This document shows, piece by piece, positions 60,801 through 64,000 of a stretch of DNA of 64,000 nt. Below the pieces are notes generated by a model. It was given only the letters and a program-made list of their open reading frames with translations. It was not told the origin of the DNA and did not search any database. Source of the stretch: Dicaeum eximium. Taxonomy: Eukaryota; Chordata; Aves; Passeriformes; Dicaeidae. The stretch covers positions 62,001 through 126,000 of the forward strand of contig VWZP01007927.1 of the NCBI GenBank assembly GCA_013396995.1, written 5' to 3'. A program made the translations under genes and the position numbers. The first letter of the stretch is position 1. The number at the start of each line of letters is the position of its first letter.

Positions 60801-63800
60801 CTCAGTTTGGGAAGGANTTAGGGGTCATTTGAAGCCAGGTGAGACACAAGTGCAAAGAGCTACATCACATTTCATTAGATATTCTAAATGTATTAACCTG
60901 CAGGATATTATTTAATTTCAAATCAGATCTTCCCCTAGAATAGCTTTTATGTTAAATGCTGAAAATTGAGCCAGCAATTTGACCACTTTTAATAAAATTT
61001 ACCTTTTTTTCCTTGTTTTTAAGTTACACTGAACGATCAGATGAAATCTGTCCGAAAAAGGAACGAGCTCTGGTTGAGGTGCTGGGCTGGGTTGAACTCT
61101 ATGATTTTTTAGGTCTCTTCCAGCCCAGCCATGCTGTGTTGTGTGATAGCCAGCTGCAGGTGCTGCCTGTGTGCCCTTTTGCAGGCAGAAGCGCAGCATG
61201 GGGCTGACCCTGGCCGAGGGGGAGCTGAGCAGGCTGGACGCCGAGCGGCTCCGTGACCGCAGCGCCGTGGAGAAGGAGAGGAGCTGTGCAGAGCAGATCC
61301 TGGCCAAGATCGAGGAGGTCCTGTAAGTGACAGCAAGGAGGAAGGTGGAGTGAAAAAAAAAACAAAAGAAAAAAAGGATTAAAGTGCTGTCTCAGACGTG
61401 GGAACAGCGGGGGGAAGGAATTGGGGAGTGGGATTTGGTATCGGTGTGTTTGGATTTCTGCCCGTGAGGGTTTCTGCCAGGGCTAAAGCAGGAGGGAAGT
61501 GAAGGCTGCTGTGGGATGGTGCAGGCAATGCTGCCTTTGTCAGCTTGTGCATTATTTGATCAGAGCCCTTTTCCTGTAGAAACAACAGCTTCACAACCCA
61601 TTTTCTCCTTTTTAATGTGGGCTGAATCCAATTTCCACAGCTTCACCTTTTATTTTTGATTCTTGATTTTATTTATTTTCCCCTGCTGGGGCTGCTGAAC
61701 GTTCTAAAGGACACTTCAACACTACTACTGATGCTCTGGGTGGATGGAACCGGGTGTTAATTGTGTTTTGAGTTTCATTTGGAAACCCTTTCTTGTTTTT
61801 AGGATGACATCTCAGCCTCTGGAAGAAGACAAGAGGTACTGGGAGCTTGGGCTGTGTTGTGCTGGTGGAACAAGACAGCCCTCTCCCGGCTGTTCTCCAG
61901 CACTCATCCCTGCATAAATCATTGGAATTCTGAGCATCAGCCTCTTCTCTGCTGATGTTTGTTGCCTGTGTTTCACATCTTAAAAATTACTGTCGCTGAG
62001 AGTTGGTGTTTATTTTTGTTTTGTGTTGTAACTGCTTCAATCTGCTCCAACGTTTATTTTCTGTGTGTGCCTTGTCCTGTTCACTTTTTATCTGAGCAGC
62101 TTTTCCTCCACTTTTTGCAGTAACCTTTTACTGCTGCTTATTTTTACCATAACTCAAAGCTATAATGTGACAGGAAATAAGGTTTTAGTGTAGAATTTTA
62201 GGACCTTCTGTGTAATTCTGAAAATTGTATTTTCACCTTCTGTGCCTTTTGTCATGCAATGATTTGGGTTGGAAGGGACCTTAAAGATGATTTAATTCCA
62301 ACCCCTTCCACTATCCCAGGCTGCTCCAGCCTGGCCTTGGGCACTGCCAGTGATTCAGGGGCGGCCACAGCTTCTCTGTGCCAGGGCCTCCCCATCCATA
62401 TATTCCATCTTTATTTACTCCATAATTTACAAAAGGATAAATTCTGATGTTGGCTGAGCCTTCCCATTATCTGTAGGAATTTATTTCTGTTCATTCCATC
62501 ACTTTAATTTAAAAATGAACTCCTCAGTGGCGCTTGACCTTGATTTTGTTGACTCAATGTCTTTTCCCCAGTATCTTTCCCTTAGACCTCACTGTGTTTT
62601 CCTGTGTTTGGCAGCTCCACGATGCAATATGTGATCCTGACCTACATGAAACATCTGGGAGTGAAAGTCAAAGAGCCTCGGAACCTGGAGCAGAAGCGGG
62701 GCCGCATCGGATTCCTGCCAAAAATCAAGGTAGTGCTGGCCTGGCCACAGAGGATTTCTGTGCAGTTCAAACCCCAATTCTGCAGGAAAAAAATTTAAAA
62801 TGGGTGTGATTTTTTATGTTTCAAGAGCATCTGGGATTTCTGAGCTGCACAGCAAACCTAAGAGCTGAAATTGGGTTCTGCATCTGTTGGCTGACGCGTG
62901 AATTGGAAATAATTGGAATTATTTCCTTTATCTCCACCCCTGAATTCACCTTGTTTTTTGCTATTATTAAAACTTTGGAGGAGGAATGTTTCAGAGAACA
63001 CAACCTTGAACCACAGGAGGGTTTCATTAAAGCTGCTGCCTTGTTTACTTCAGTTTTTTCTGGAGAAACTTACCCAAACCCTCCTGGTTTGCGATGCAGG
63101 AGAGCTCTTCTCCCTGCCACCCCCACTTTTCCAGTTATATAATGAATATTTCCACCAAAACTTCATCCCTGTGGGTGTGATCCTTTGTCTCCCACAGCAT
63201 GGGGGTGTATCTGGTCACAGTAGCTACTTGTTTTCATCAGCATTTCAGCTTCCTTTGAAAAATTAAGAGTTTCAAGTTCTGCACTAAGTGTGGAAAGGCT
63301 GAAACAGTGTGAAACCTTTTGGAAGGTTTGTGTCCTCTTCCCTTCTGCAGCTTTAAAGAATTAATTAAAATCTCAATGAACAGCTGGATTTGAAGCAGTG
63401 AGCCATGAGTTTGCTTTTCTTTACCTGCAGCAAAGCATCAAGAAAGAGAAGGAAGGAGAGGAGAAGGGGAAGAGGAGAGGCTTCCCCAACATCCTGGGCC
63501 CCCCAAGGAGGCCAAGCCGACATGACAGCAGTGCAAGTATGTCAGCCCAGGAAACCCCTGTGCCCTGCTAGCCACAGAAAACCCCTGCTGACTTTGAAAA
63601 TTCCTGCCAGGAAACCAAATTTCCCCCATCCCCCCCTCCTAACCCTCGTCCCACCCATCCTGCCTCACTCAATCCCAGTCCCTCCCAGTTTGGACCCCGC
63701 TTGTCCCAATTCCCTTCCAACCCTGTCTCACCCTGAGGGGCTGTGGAATCGAGTTTTGGGCTGGGATTGAGGCATTTTGGGGTAGGACTGAGTGATTTTG

Positions 63801-64000
63801 AGTAGGATTGAGTGATTTTAAACTTCTTGTTGTTAAAATCCACCTTTGAAGACGCACAAACCCCTTCTGGCCCCAAAATGCTGCTTATTTCAAGTCACTG
63901 CACAAGTCATTTCAGCAGGGTGATGATTCTGTTTGTTCAGTTGGCAGGGCCATGGAGATGCAGAAGCCCAGGCACCCCAAGCACTCGCCCACAGCCTCCT
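12781..64000 (+). CDS. ARHGEF12: Rho guanine nucleotide exchange factor 12 (LARG), N-terminal 22 coding exons, runs off the window
   Basis: LARG is a RhoA-specific exchange factor activated by G-alpha-12/13 through its RGS-like domain. Its PDZ domain binds C-termini of plexin-B and other receptors. The 22 exons listed below join with consistent phases into 632 codons of a protein of about 1540 residues. Visible parts: N-terminus MSGTQSTITDRFPLKKP; PDZ about 69-147 with carboxylate loop GFGL; Pro/Ser hinge 138-195; coiled coil about 197-262; acidic Ser-rich linker 263-362 ending in EDDDFDTE, which matches the acidic element N-terminal to RhoGEF RGS-like domains; RGS-like domain about 363-555; then a basic linker (KEKEGEEKGKRRG). 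The DH and PH domains must lie beyond 64000. Start ATG 12781 has upstream in-frame stops but a weak context (C at -3). Introns are GT-AG. Identity is from characteristic sequence, not a search. Confidence 0.96.
14545..14760 (+). mobile_element. CR1 3'-end fragment
   Basis: It contains 'gataggacgagggggaatgg', 'gggtgcccagggcagctgtg', 'gctgcccctggatccctgg' and 'ggtccctcccagcccaaacc' in sense order. Confidence 0.88.
21499..22125. repeat. Three-copy tandem repeat, about 209-bp unit, palindrome-rich
   Basis: Units start at 21499, 21708 and 21918, each with 'tttgctttggtggg', so the periods are 209 and 210 bp. Copies are highly similar. Each unit carries an inverted repeat AGCACCTG-TG-CAGGTGCT. A hairpin-forming block has arms AATGATCT and AGATCATT around AGAGC/GCTCT. 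A run of overlapping AGATATCT/CTAGAT palindromes follows. No flanking transposon ends were recognised. Confidence 0.9.
24689..24764. repeat. Short tandem duplication (49-bp period)
   Basis: 'gcagagtcacaaataaaggg' plus 'aatttt' occurs at 24689 and again at 24738 with similar flanks. Confidence 0.85.
27825..27880. repeat. TA-rich microsatellite
   Basis: Runs of ATATAT and TATTTG units. Confidence 0.8.
28875..29035. repeat. AT microsatellite with ATGACAC spacers
   Basis: (TA)n blocks are separated by repeated 'atgacacaaatata'-like and 'gacataaatat' spacers, so it is a compound AT-rich minisatellite. Confidence 0.85.
30595..30905. repeat. TA-rich tandem repeat interrupted by a 90-base assembly gap
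   Basis: N at 30706-30795. Both flanks are TA-rich and contain nearly the same phrase ('atatatgcatacatttatat' on the left, 'atatatgcatacatttacat' on the right), which implies a tandem array whose true length is unresolved. A C-run follows at 30921-30930. Confidence 0.9.
32222..32246. repeat. C-rich run
   Basis: Two runs of seven or more C separated by one G, then further C/T. The minus strand is G-rich enough to form a G-quadruplex. Confidence 0.8.
33610..33970 (-). mobile_element. CR1 3'-end fragment (antisense)
   Basis: It reads 'aaatcacaggatcccaggat', 'ggtttgggttggaagggacc', 'tccaacctggccttggacac', 'gggaacaattccttcctc' and 'ttctgcaggctgaacaatcc' in order. This is the complement of a CR1 tail and its upstream region, and the longest CR1 piece in the window apart from 565-1000. 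Confidence 0.92.
37958..38088 (+). mobile_element. CR1 3'-terminal fragment
   Basis: 'catccctgggagtgtccaag', 'gccaggttggacagggcttg', 'ggtgtccctggcca' and 'tttcaacccaaaccattctg' in sense order. Confidence 0.85.
39865..40032. repeat. Pyrimidine-rich minisatellite (CATCCCTGCCTC)n
   Basis: Repeats of about 12 bp, 'catccctgcctc/ttc', are mixed with longer 'ccaccatgtccctgcctc' variants. The many overlapping ORFs here come from the repeat. Confidence 0.88.
41665..41895. repeat. Minisatellite, 19-bp unit derived from CCAAYT hexamers
   Basis: The right half has a clear 19-bp period, 'ccagctccaatcccaaatt'. The left half is a looser CCAATT/CCAACT hexamer mix. Strand asymmetry is marked (almost no G on the + strand). 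Open frames across it are repeat artefacts. Confidence 0.92.
42766..42789 (+). CDS. ARHGEF12: ARHGEF12 coding exon 2, 24-nt microexon (residues 11-19)
   Basis: It lies between acceptor TTTCCAG after a T-rich tract and donor GAG/GTGAGT. It completes Arg11, encodes FPLKKPS and starts Arg19. The phases fit exon 1 (2) and exon 3 (2) exactly, and the peptide corresponds to the LARG segment FPLKKPI. Being 24 nt, its skipping would keep the frame. Confidence 0.92.
43508..43596 (+). CDS. ARHGEF12: ARHGEF12 coding exon 3 (residues 19-49)
   Basis: It encodes HGSILSRESPADKKQKVE and ends HDFDPT before donor ACAG/GTACAG. The acceptor is GTGCCCCAG. Confidence 0.93.
43597..45056 (+). other. ARHGEF12 intron 3
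   Basis: 1460 bp with a T/A-rich low-complexity patch (44035-44095) and T-runs near 44930-44995 before acceptor CGTGCAG. No other gene signal. Confidence 0.8.
45057..45113 (+). CDS. ARHGEF12: ARHGEF12 coding exon 4 (residues 49-68)
   Basis: It encodes DSSSKKTKSSSEESRSETY and ends TAT G/GTAAGC. This Ser/Lys-rich segment precedes the PDZ domain. Confidence 0.93.
45290..45470 (-). mobile_element. Old CR1/L3-type LINE fragment, RT region (antisense)
   Basis: The phrase 'atatttgttcttgcaagaaa', then 'tctatgttggccagttcaca', resembles the complement of the conserved 'SQHGF.KGKSCLTNL' stretch of CR1-clade reverse transcriptase. It is highly decayed and the edges are uncertain. Confidence 0.4.
47020..47425. 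repeat. 39-bp minisatellite, about 10 near-identical copies, truncated at an N
   Basis: The unit begins 'gggatttggggctggttctg' and ends 'ccaggtta'. Copies look identical. Each contains an inverted repeat CTGGTTC...GAACCAG. The 39-bp length is divisible by 3, so all frames stay open and give spurious 13-residue protein repeats. The array ends at a single N (47426), so copy number is not reliable. Confidence 0.95.
48805..48945 (-). mobile_element. CR1 3'-terminal fragment (antisense)
   Basis: 'catggaatcccaggctggtt', 'tggggtggaagaacg', 'ccatgggcagggctcatttc' and 'ggcccaggttgccccc' match a diverged CR1 tail complement. Confidence 0.7.
51810..51908 (+). CDS. ARHGEF12: ARHGEF12 coding exon 5 (residues 68-101), PDZ start
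   Basis: It encodes LVQRCVVIQRDENGFGLTV and ends VQSVKE. GFGL is the PDZ carboxylate-binding loop. Acceptor TCCCCAG, donor GAAG/GTGAGG. Confidence 0.96.
51909..52561 (+). other. ARHGEF12 intron 5
   Basis: 653 bp, mostly occupied by a sense CR1 fragment (about 52055-52325). Confidence 0.85.
52055..52325 (+). mobile_element. CR1 3'-end fragment
   Basis: Nearly complete CR1 tail: 'ggggaagtttgggttggaca', 'cctgcccagggaggtggtgg', 'agtcaccagccctggaggtg', 'taggttggacttgatgatct' and 'ttccagcctggttcattctg'. Confidence 0.93.
52562..52611 (+). CDS. ARHGEF12: ARHGEF12 coding exon 6 (residues 101-117), PDZ
   Basis: It encodes DGAAMRAGVQTGDRIIK, the central PDZ strand with the GD.I motif. Donor AAG/GTAAGG. 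Confidence 0.95.
52612..53356 (+). other. ARHGEF12 intron 6
   Basis: 745 bp with an A16 run at about 52671-52686. Nothing else recognised. Confidence 0.8.
53357..53414 (+). CDS. ARHGEF12: ARHGEF12 coding exon 7 (residues 118-137), PDZ
   Basis: It encodes VNGTLVTHSNHLEVVKLIK plus the first base of Ser137. It includes the PDZ alpha-B helix with His (THSNHLEVV). Donor AAGT/GTAAGT. Confidence 0.95.
53415..54011 (+). other. ARHGEF12 intron 7
   Basis: 597 bp, no feature seen beyond GT and AG ends. Confidence 0.8.
54012..54190 (+). CDS. ARHGEF12: ARHGEF12 coding exon 8 (residues 137-196), PDZ end and hinge
   Basis: The last PDZ strand is GSYVALTVQG. A Pro/Ser-rich hinge follows, with GRPPGSPQIPLADSDVD, HMSPIM and ERITSPVLMG. 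Donor GGGG/GTAAGC, phase 0. Confidence 0.95.
54191..54586 (+). other. ARHGEF12 intron 8
   Basis: 396 bp, no feature seen. Confidence 0.8.
54587..54664 (+). CDS. ARHGEF12: ARHGEF12 coding exon 9 (residues 197-222), coiled coil
   Basis: It encodes EENNIVHNQKVEILRKMLQ then KEQERLQ. A heptad-like charged helix starts the coiled coil. Confidence 0.96.
54834..54953 (+). CDS. ARHGEF12: ARHGEF12 coding exon 10 (residues 223-262), coiled coil
   Basis: It encodes FLQEEYSRTPSPRLLKEIQ, then EAKKHIPQLQEQLSKATG. The helix is rich in Glu/Lys/Gln. Acceptor TTTTGCAG, donor CAG/GTACCA. Confidence 0.96.
54954..55943 (+). other. ARHGEF12 intron 10
   Basis: 990 bp, about half occupied by a solo LTR (55050-55480). 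The remainder is unremarkable. Confidence 0.85.
55050..55480 (+). mobile_element. Solo LTR of an ERVL-type endogenous retrovirus
   Basis: The 3' end has LTR form: 'gctcttgtgctgcccaaggt', 'ggatccatggaggaaatgct', poly(A) signal AATAAA at 55414-55419, 'ccctgctttattctgtgact', then 'ctctcaaggcatca' ending in CA. This arrangement is characteristic of songbird ERVL LTRs. No retroviral gene is present. The 5' boundary is uncertain and it is sense to ARHGEF12. Confidence 0.7.
55944..56078 (+). CDS. ARHGEF12: ARHGEF12 coding exon 11 (residues 263-307), Ser-rich linker
   Basis: It encodes DGLLSSRSVSESLQISEGE, then AESGDSGSKLDFSGDS and SRPSSDIAD. This linker exon is the least conserved part relative to mammals, but length, phase (0/0) and the terminal RPSSD.AD fit. 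Confidence 0.92.
56079..57359 (+). other. ARHGEF12 intron 11
   Basis: 1281 bp, no repeat or exon recognised. Acceptor CTTTCCCAG. Confidence 0.75.
57360..57431 (+). CDS. ARHGEF12: ARHGEF12 coding exon 12 (residues 308-331)
   Basis: It encodes SPRSGLKERIYPDESPEKA then ELQDT. Matches the SPKSGPKERIY segment of LARG. Phase 0/0. Confidence 0.95.
57432..58196 (+). other. ARHGEF12 intron 12
   Basis: 765 bp containing a (TTTTAGGA)-type minisatellite (57712-57840). Confidence 0.85.
57712..57840. repeat. T/G-rich minisatellite built of TTTTAGGA and GGTTTTAG
   Basis: About six blocks of 'ttaggattttagg' are spaced by T-runs and 'gagtcc/gaactcc'. It is not a telomeric TTAGGG array. Confidence 0.88.
58197..58289 (+). 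CDS. ARHGEF12: ARHGEF12 coding exon 13 (residues 332-362), acidic element
   Basis: It encodes DSQCSVGSPLPRVGTQIIG then AEDDDFDTEQEQ. EDDDF corresponds to the acidic segment just N-terminal to the RGS-like fold, which contacts G-alpha in RhoGEFs of this family. Confidence 0.96.
58526..58636 (+). CDS. ARHGEF12: ARHGEF12 coding exon 14 (residues 363-399), RGS-like domain start
   Basis: It encodes INGQCSCFQNIELLKSRPA, then HLAVLLHHVVSQFDPAAL. SRPAHLAV.LHHVVSQFDP is the hallmark of the RhoGEF RGS-like domain. Confidence 0.97.
58637..59076 (+). other. ARHGEF12 intron 14
   Basis: 440 bp, no feature seen. Confidence 0.8.
59077..59175 (+). CDS. ARHGEF12: ARHGEF12 coding exon 15 (residues 400-432), RGS-like
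   Basis: It encodes LCYLYTDLYKQTNSKETRR then VFLEFYQFFLDRAA. Phase 0/0. Confidence 0.97.
59176..59818 (+). other. ARHGEF12 intron 15
   Basis: 643 bp, AT-rich, no repeat recognised. Confidence 0.8.
59819..59861 (+). CDS. ARHGEF12: ARHGEF12 coding exon 16 (residues 433-447), RGS-like
   Basis: It encodes NLKVPVPEEISLEL plus the first base of Asp447. Donor TTAG/GTAGGG. Confidence 0.94.
59993..60098 (+). CDS. ARHGEF12: ARHGEF12 coding exon 17 (residues 447-482), RGS-like
   Basis: It encodes RRRPELLPEELHRQFIQTM then QDKVCPEVQRNLEDF. The acceptor is TGCCTCCCAG and the donor TTTCAG/GTACCA. Confidence 0.95.
60557..60722. repeat. 123-bp tandem duplication (1.3 copies)
   Basis: 'gcccctctgggacttcagtg' with 'ccaccctgagagtggcacag' starts at 60557. 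It recurs as 'gcccctctgtgacttctgtg' with 'tcaccctgagagtggcacag' at 60680. The unit between them includes the partial exon 18 copy. Confidence 0.85.
60605..60680 (+). pseudogene. Partial duplicate of ARHGEF12 exon 18 with acceptor
   Basis: 'cagctgcaggtg' and 'gtgcccttctccag' followed by 'gcagaaacggagcatggggc' and 'tgaccctggcc' match the true acceptor and first about 40 nt of exon 18 at about 61149-61224 with a few differences. The copy then loses similarity ('aggggggagcccc') and has no donor in phase, so it cannot replace the exon. It could act as a decoy acceptor. Confidence 0.8.
61024..61067 (+). pseudogene. Displaced fragment resembling the ARHGEF12 DH-domain exon start
   Basis: After a polypyrimidine tract and TTTTTAAG, codons from 61026 read TLNDQMKSVRKRNE. 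This matches the LARG DH segment GLNEQMKAVRKRNE at 11 of 14 positions. The real DH exon belongs well downstream, beyond the window. The match stops abruptly at 61067, where CR1 sequence begins. Confidence 0.7.
61068..61147 (+). mobile_element. CR1 3'-terminal fragment joined to the DH-like fragment
   Basis: 'ggctgggttgaactctatga' then 'ttttttaggtctcttccagc' is a CR1 tail, ending in a degraded 'tgctgtgttgtgtgat' terminal repeat. It abuts the exon 18 acceptor region. Confidence 0.65.
61185..61322 (+). CDS. ARHGEF12: ARHGEF12 coding exon 18 (residues 482-528), RGS-like
   Basis: It encodes QKRSMGLTLAEGELSRLDA, then ERLRDRSAVEKERSCAEQI and AKIEEV. Acceptor CCTTTTGCAG, donor TCCT/GTAAGT. Confidence 0.96.
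61323..61802 (+). other. ARHGEF12 intron 18
   Basis: 480 bp, no repeat recognised apart from A-rich sequence near 61356-61378. Confidence 0.8.
61803..61835 (+). CDS. ARHGEF12: ARHGEF12 coding exon 19 (residues 528-539)
   Basis: It encodes LMTSQPLEEDK plus two bases of Ser539, with acceptor TTGTTTTTAG and donor AGAG/GTACTG. It matches LARG LMTAQAVEEDKS, two residues shorter than human by my alignment. A short exon whose phases fit both neighbours. Confidence 0.9.
61836..62614 (+). other. ARHGEF12 intron 19
   Basis: 779 bp with an antisense CR1 tail (about 62255-62400); otherwise nothing seen. Confidence 0.85.
62255..62400 (-). mobile_element. CR1 3'-terminal fragment (antisense)
   Basis: 'atgatttgggttggaaggga', 'ccttaaagatgatttaattc', 'ctccagcctggccttgggca' and 'ttctctgtgccagggcctcc' match a CR1 tail complement. 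Confidence 0.88.
62615..62729 (+). CDS. ARHGEF12: ARHGEF12 coding exon 20 (residues 539-577), RGS-like end
   Basis: It encodes STMQYVILTYMKHLGVKVK, then EPRNLEQKRGRIGFLPKIK. Last helix of the RGS-like domain and start of the basic linker. Confidence 0.97.
62730..63430 (+). other. ARHGEF12 intron 20
   Basis: 701 bp, no repeat or exon recognised. Confidence 0.8.
63431..63536 (+). CDS. ARHGEF12: ARHGEF12 coding exon 21 (residues 578-613), basic linker
   Basis: It encodes QSIKKEKEGEEKGKRRGFP, then NILGPPRRPSRHDSSA. Donor GCAA/GTATGT. Confidence 0.96.
63537..63940 (+). other. ARHGEF12 intron 21
   Basis: 404 bp, C-rich near 63620-63730; no other feature. Confidence 0.8.
63941..64000 (+). CDS. 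ARHGEF12: ARHGEF12 coding exon 22, truncated by the window edge (residues 613-632)
   Basis: After acceptor TTGTTCAG it encodes IGRAMEMQKPRHPKHS, then PTAS, continuing past 64000. It matches the LARG IGRAMELQKARHPKHLS region. Confidence 0.93.
   Translation, partial: MAGPWRCRSPGTPSTRPQPP

Larger units (their letters stand above)
60099..61184 (+). other. ARHGEF12 intron 17, with partial exon duplicates
   Basis: 1086 bp. It contains a 123-bp tandem duplication (60557-60722), a partial copy of exon 18 with acceptor (60605-60680), a single N (60817), a fragment resembling the DH exon (61024-61067) and a CR1 tail (61068-61147). Confidence 0.85.

Overview
The window is vertebrate nuclear DNA, almost certainly from a bird and probably a songbird. 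It has many short 5'-truncated CR1 fragments in both orientations, an ERVL-type solo LTR of passerine style, GT-AG introns, and a very GC-rich third codon position in the TLCD5 exon. The gene order TLCD5 (TMEM136) then ARHGEF12, both on the + strand, matches the conserved amniote order (human 11q23.3). No real gene was found on the minus strand.

Layout. Positions 1-1250 are upstream flank with a head-to-head pair of CR1 fragments. A GC/CpG-rich block (about 1250-1640) is the likely TLCD5 promoter and non-coding first exon, with a donor at 1481/1482. The TLCD5 coding exons are 3124-3322 and 3858-4396 (245 aa), followed by a probable long 3' UTR to about 7085 that contains a MIR-type SINE. Positions 7086-11800 are intergenic. 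A GC- and purine-rich block (about 11810-12227, broken by a single N) is the likely ARHGEF12 promoter. The first ARHGEF12 coding exon is at 12781-12812, and the gene runs off the right edge.

I placed 22 coding exons of ARHGEF12 (LARG) by reading-frame and splice-phase continuity. They encode 632 complete codons: a 24-nt microexon after a 30-kb first intron, the PDZ domain, a coiled coil, an acidic/Ser-rich linker, the RGS-like (LH) domain and the start of the linker toward DH-PH. The DH and PH domains should lie beyond position 64000. LARG links G-alpha-12/13 to RhoA. TLCD5 is a six-pass TLC-domain membrane protein of poorly defined function. No functional link between the two is visible.

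The most unusual observations are in intron 17 of ARHGEF12. It holds a partial second copy of exon 18 with its own acceptor, inside a 123-bp tandem duplication. It also holds an out-of-order fragment resembling the downstream DH-domain exon, fused to a CR1 tail. A single-N join lies between them, so misassembly must be excluded. Also notable are an upstream ORF whose stop overlaps the ARHGEF12 start codon as ATGA, a three-copy 209-bp palindrome-rich tandem repeat, and a 39-bp minisatellite cut off at an N. I saw no evidence for a wholly new gene system; the region is otherwise ordinary avian gene plus intron sequence.
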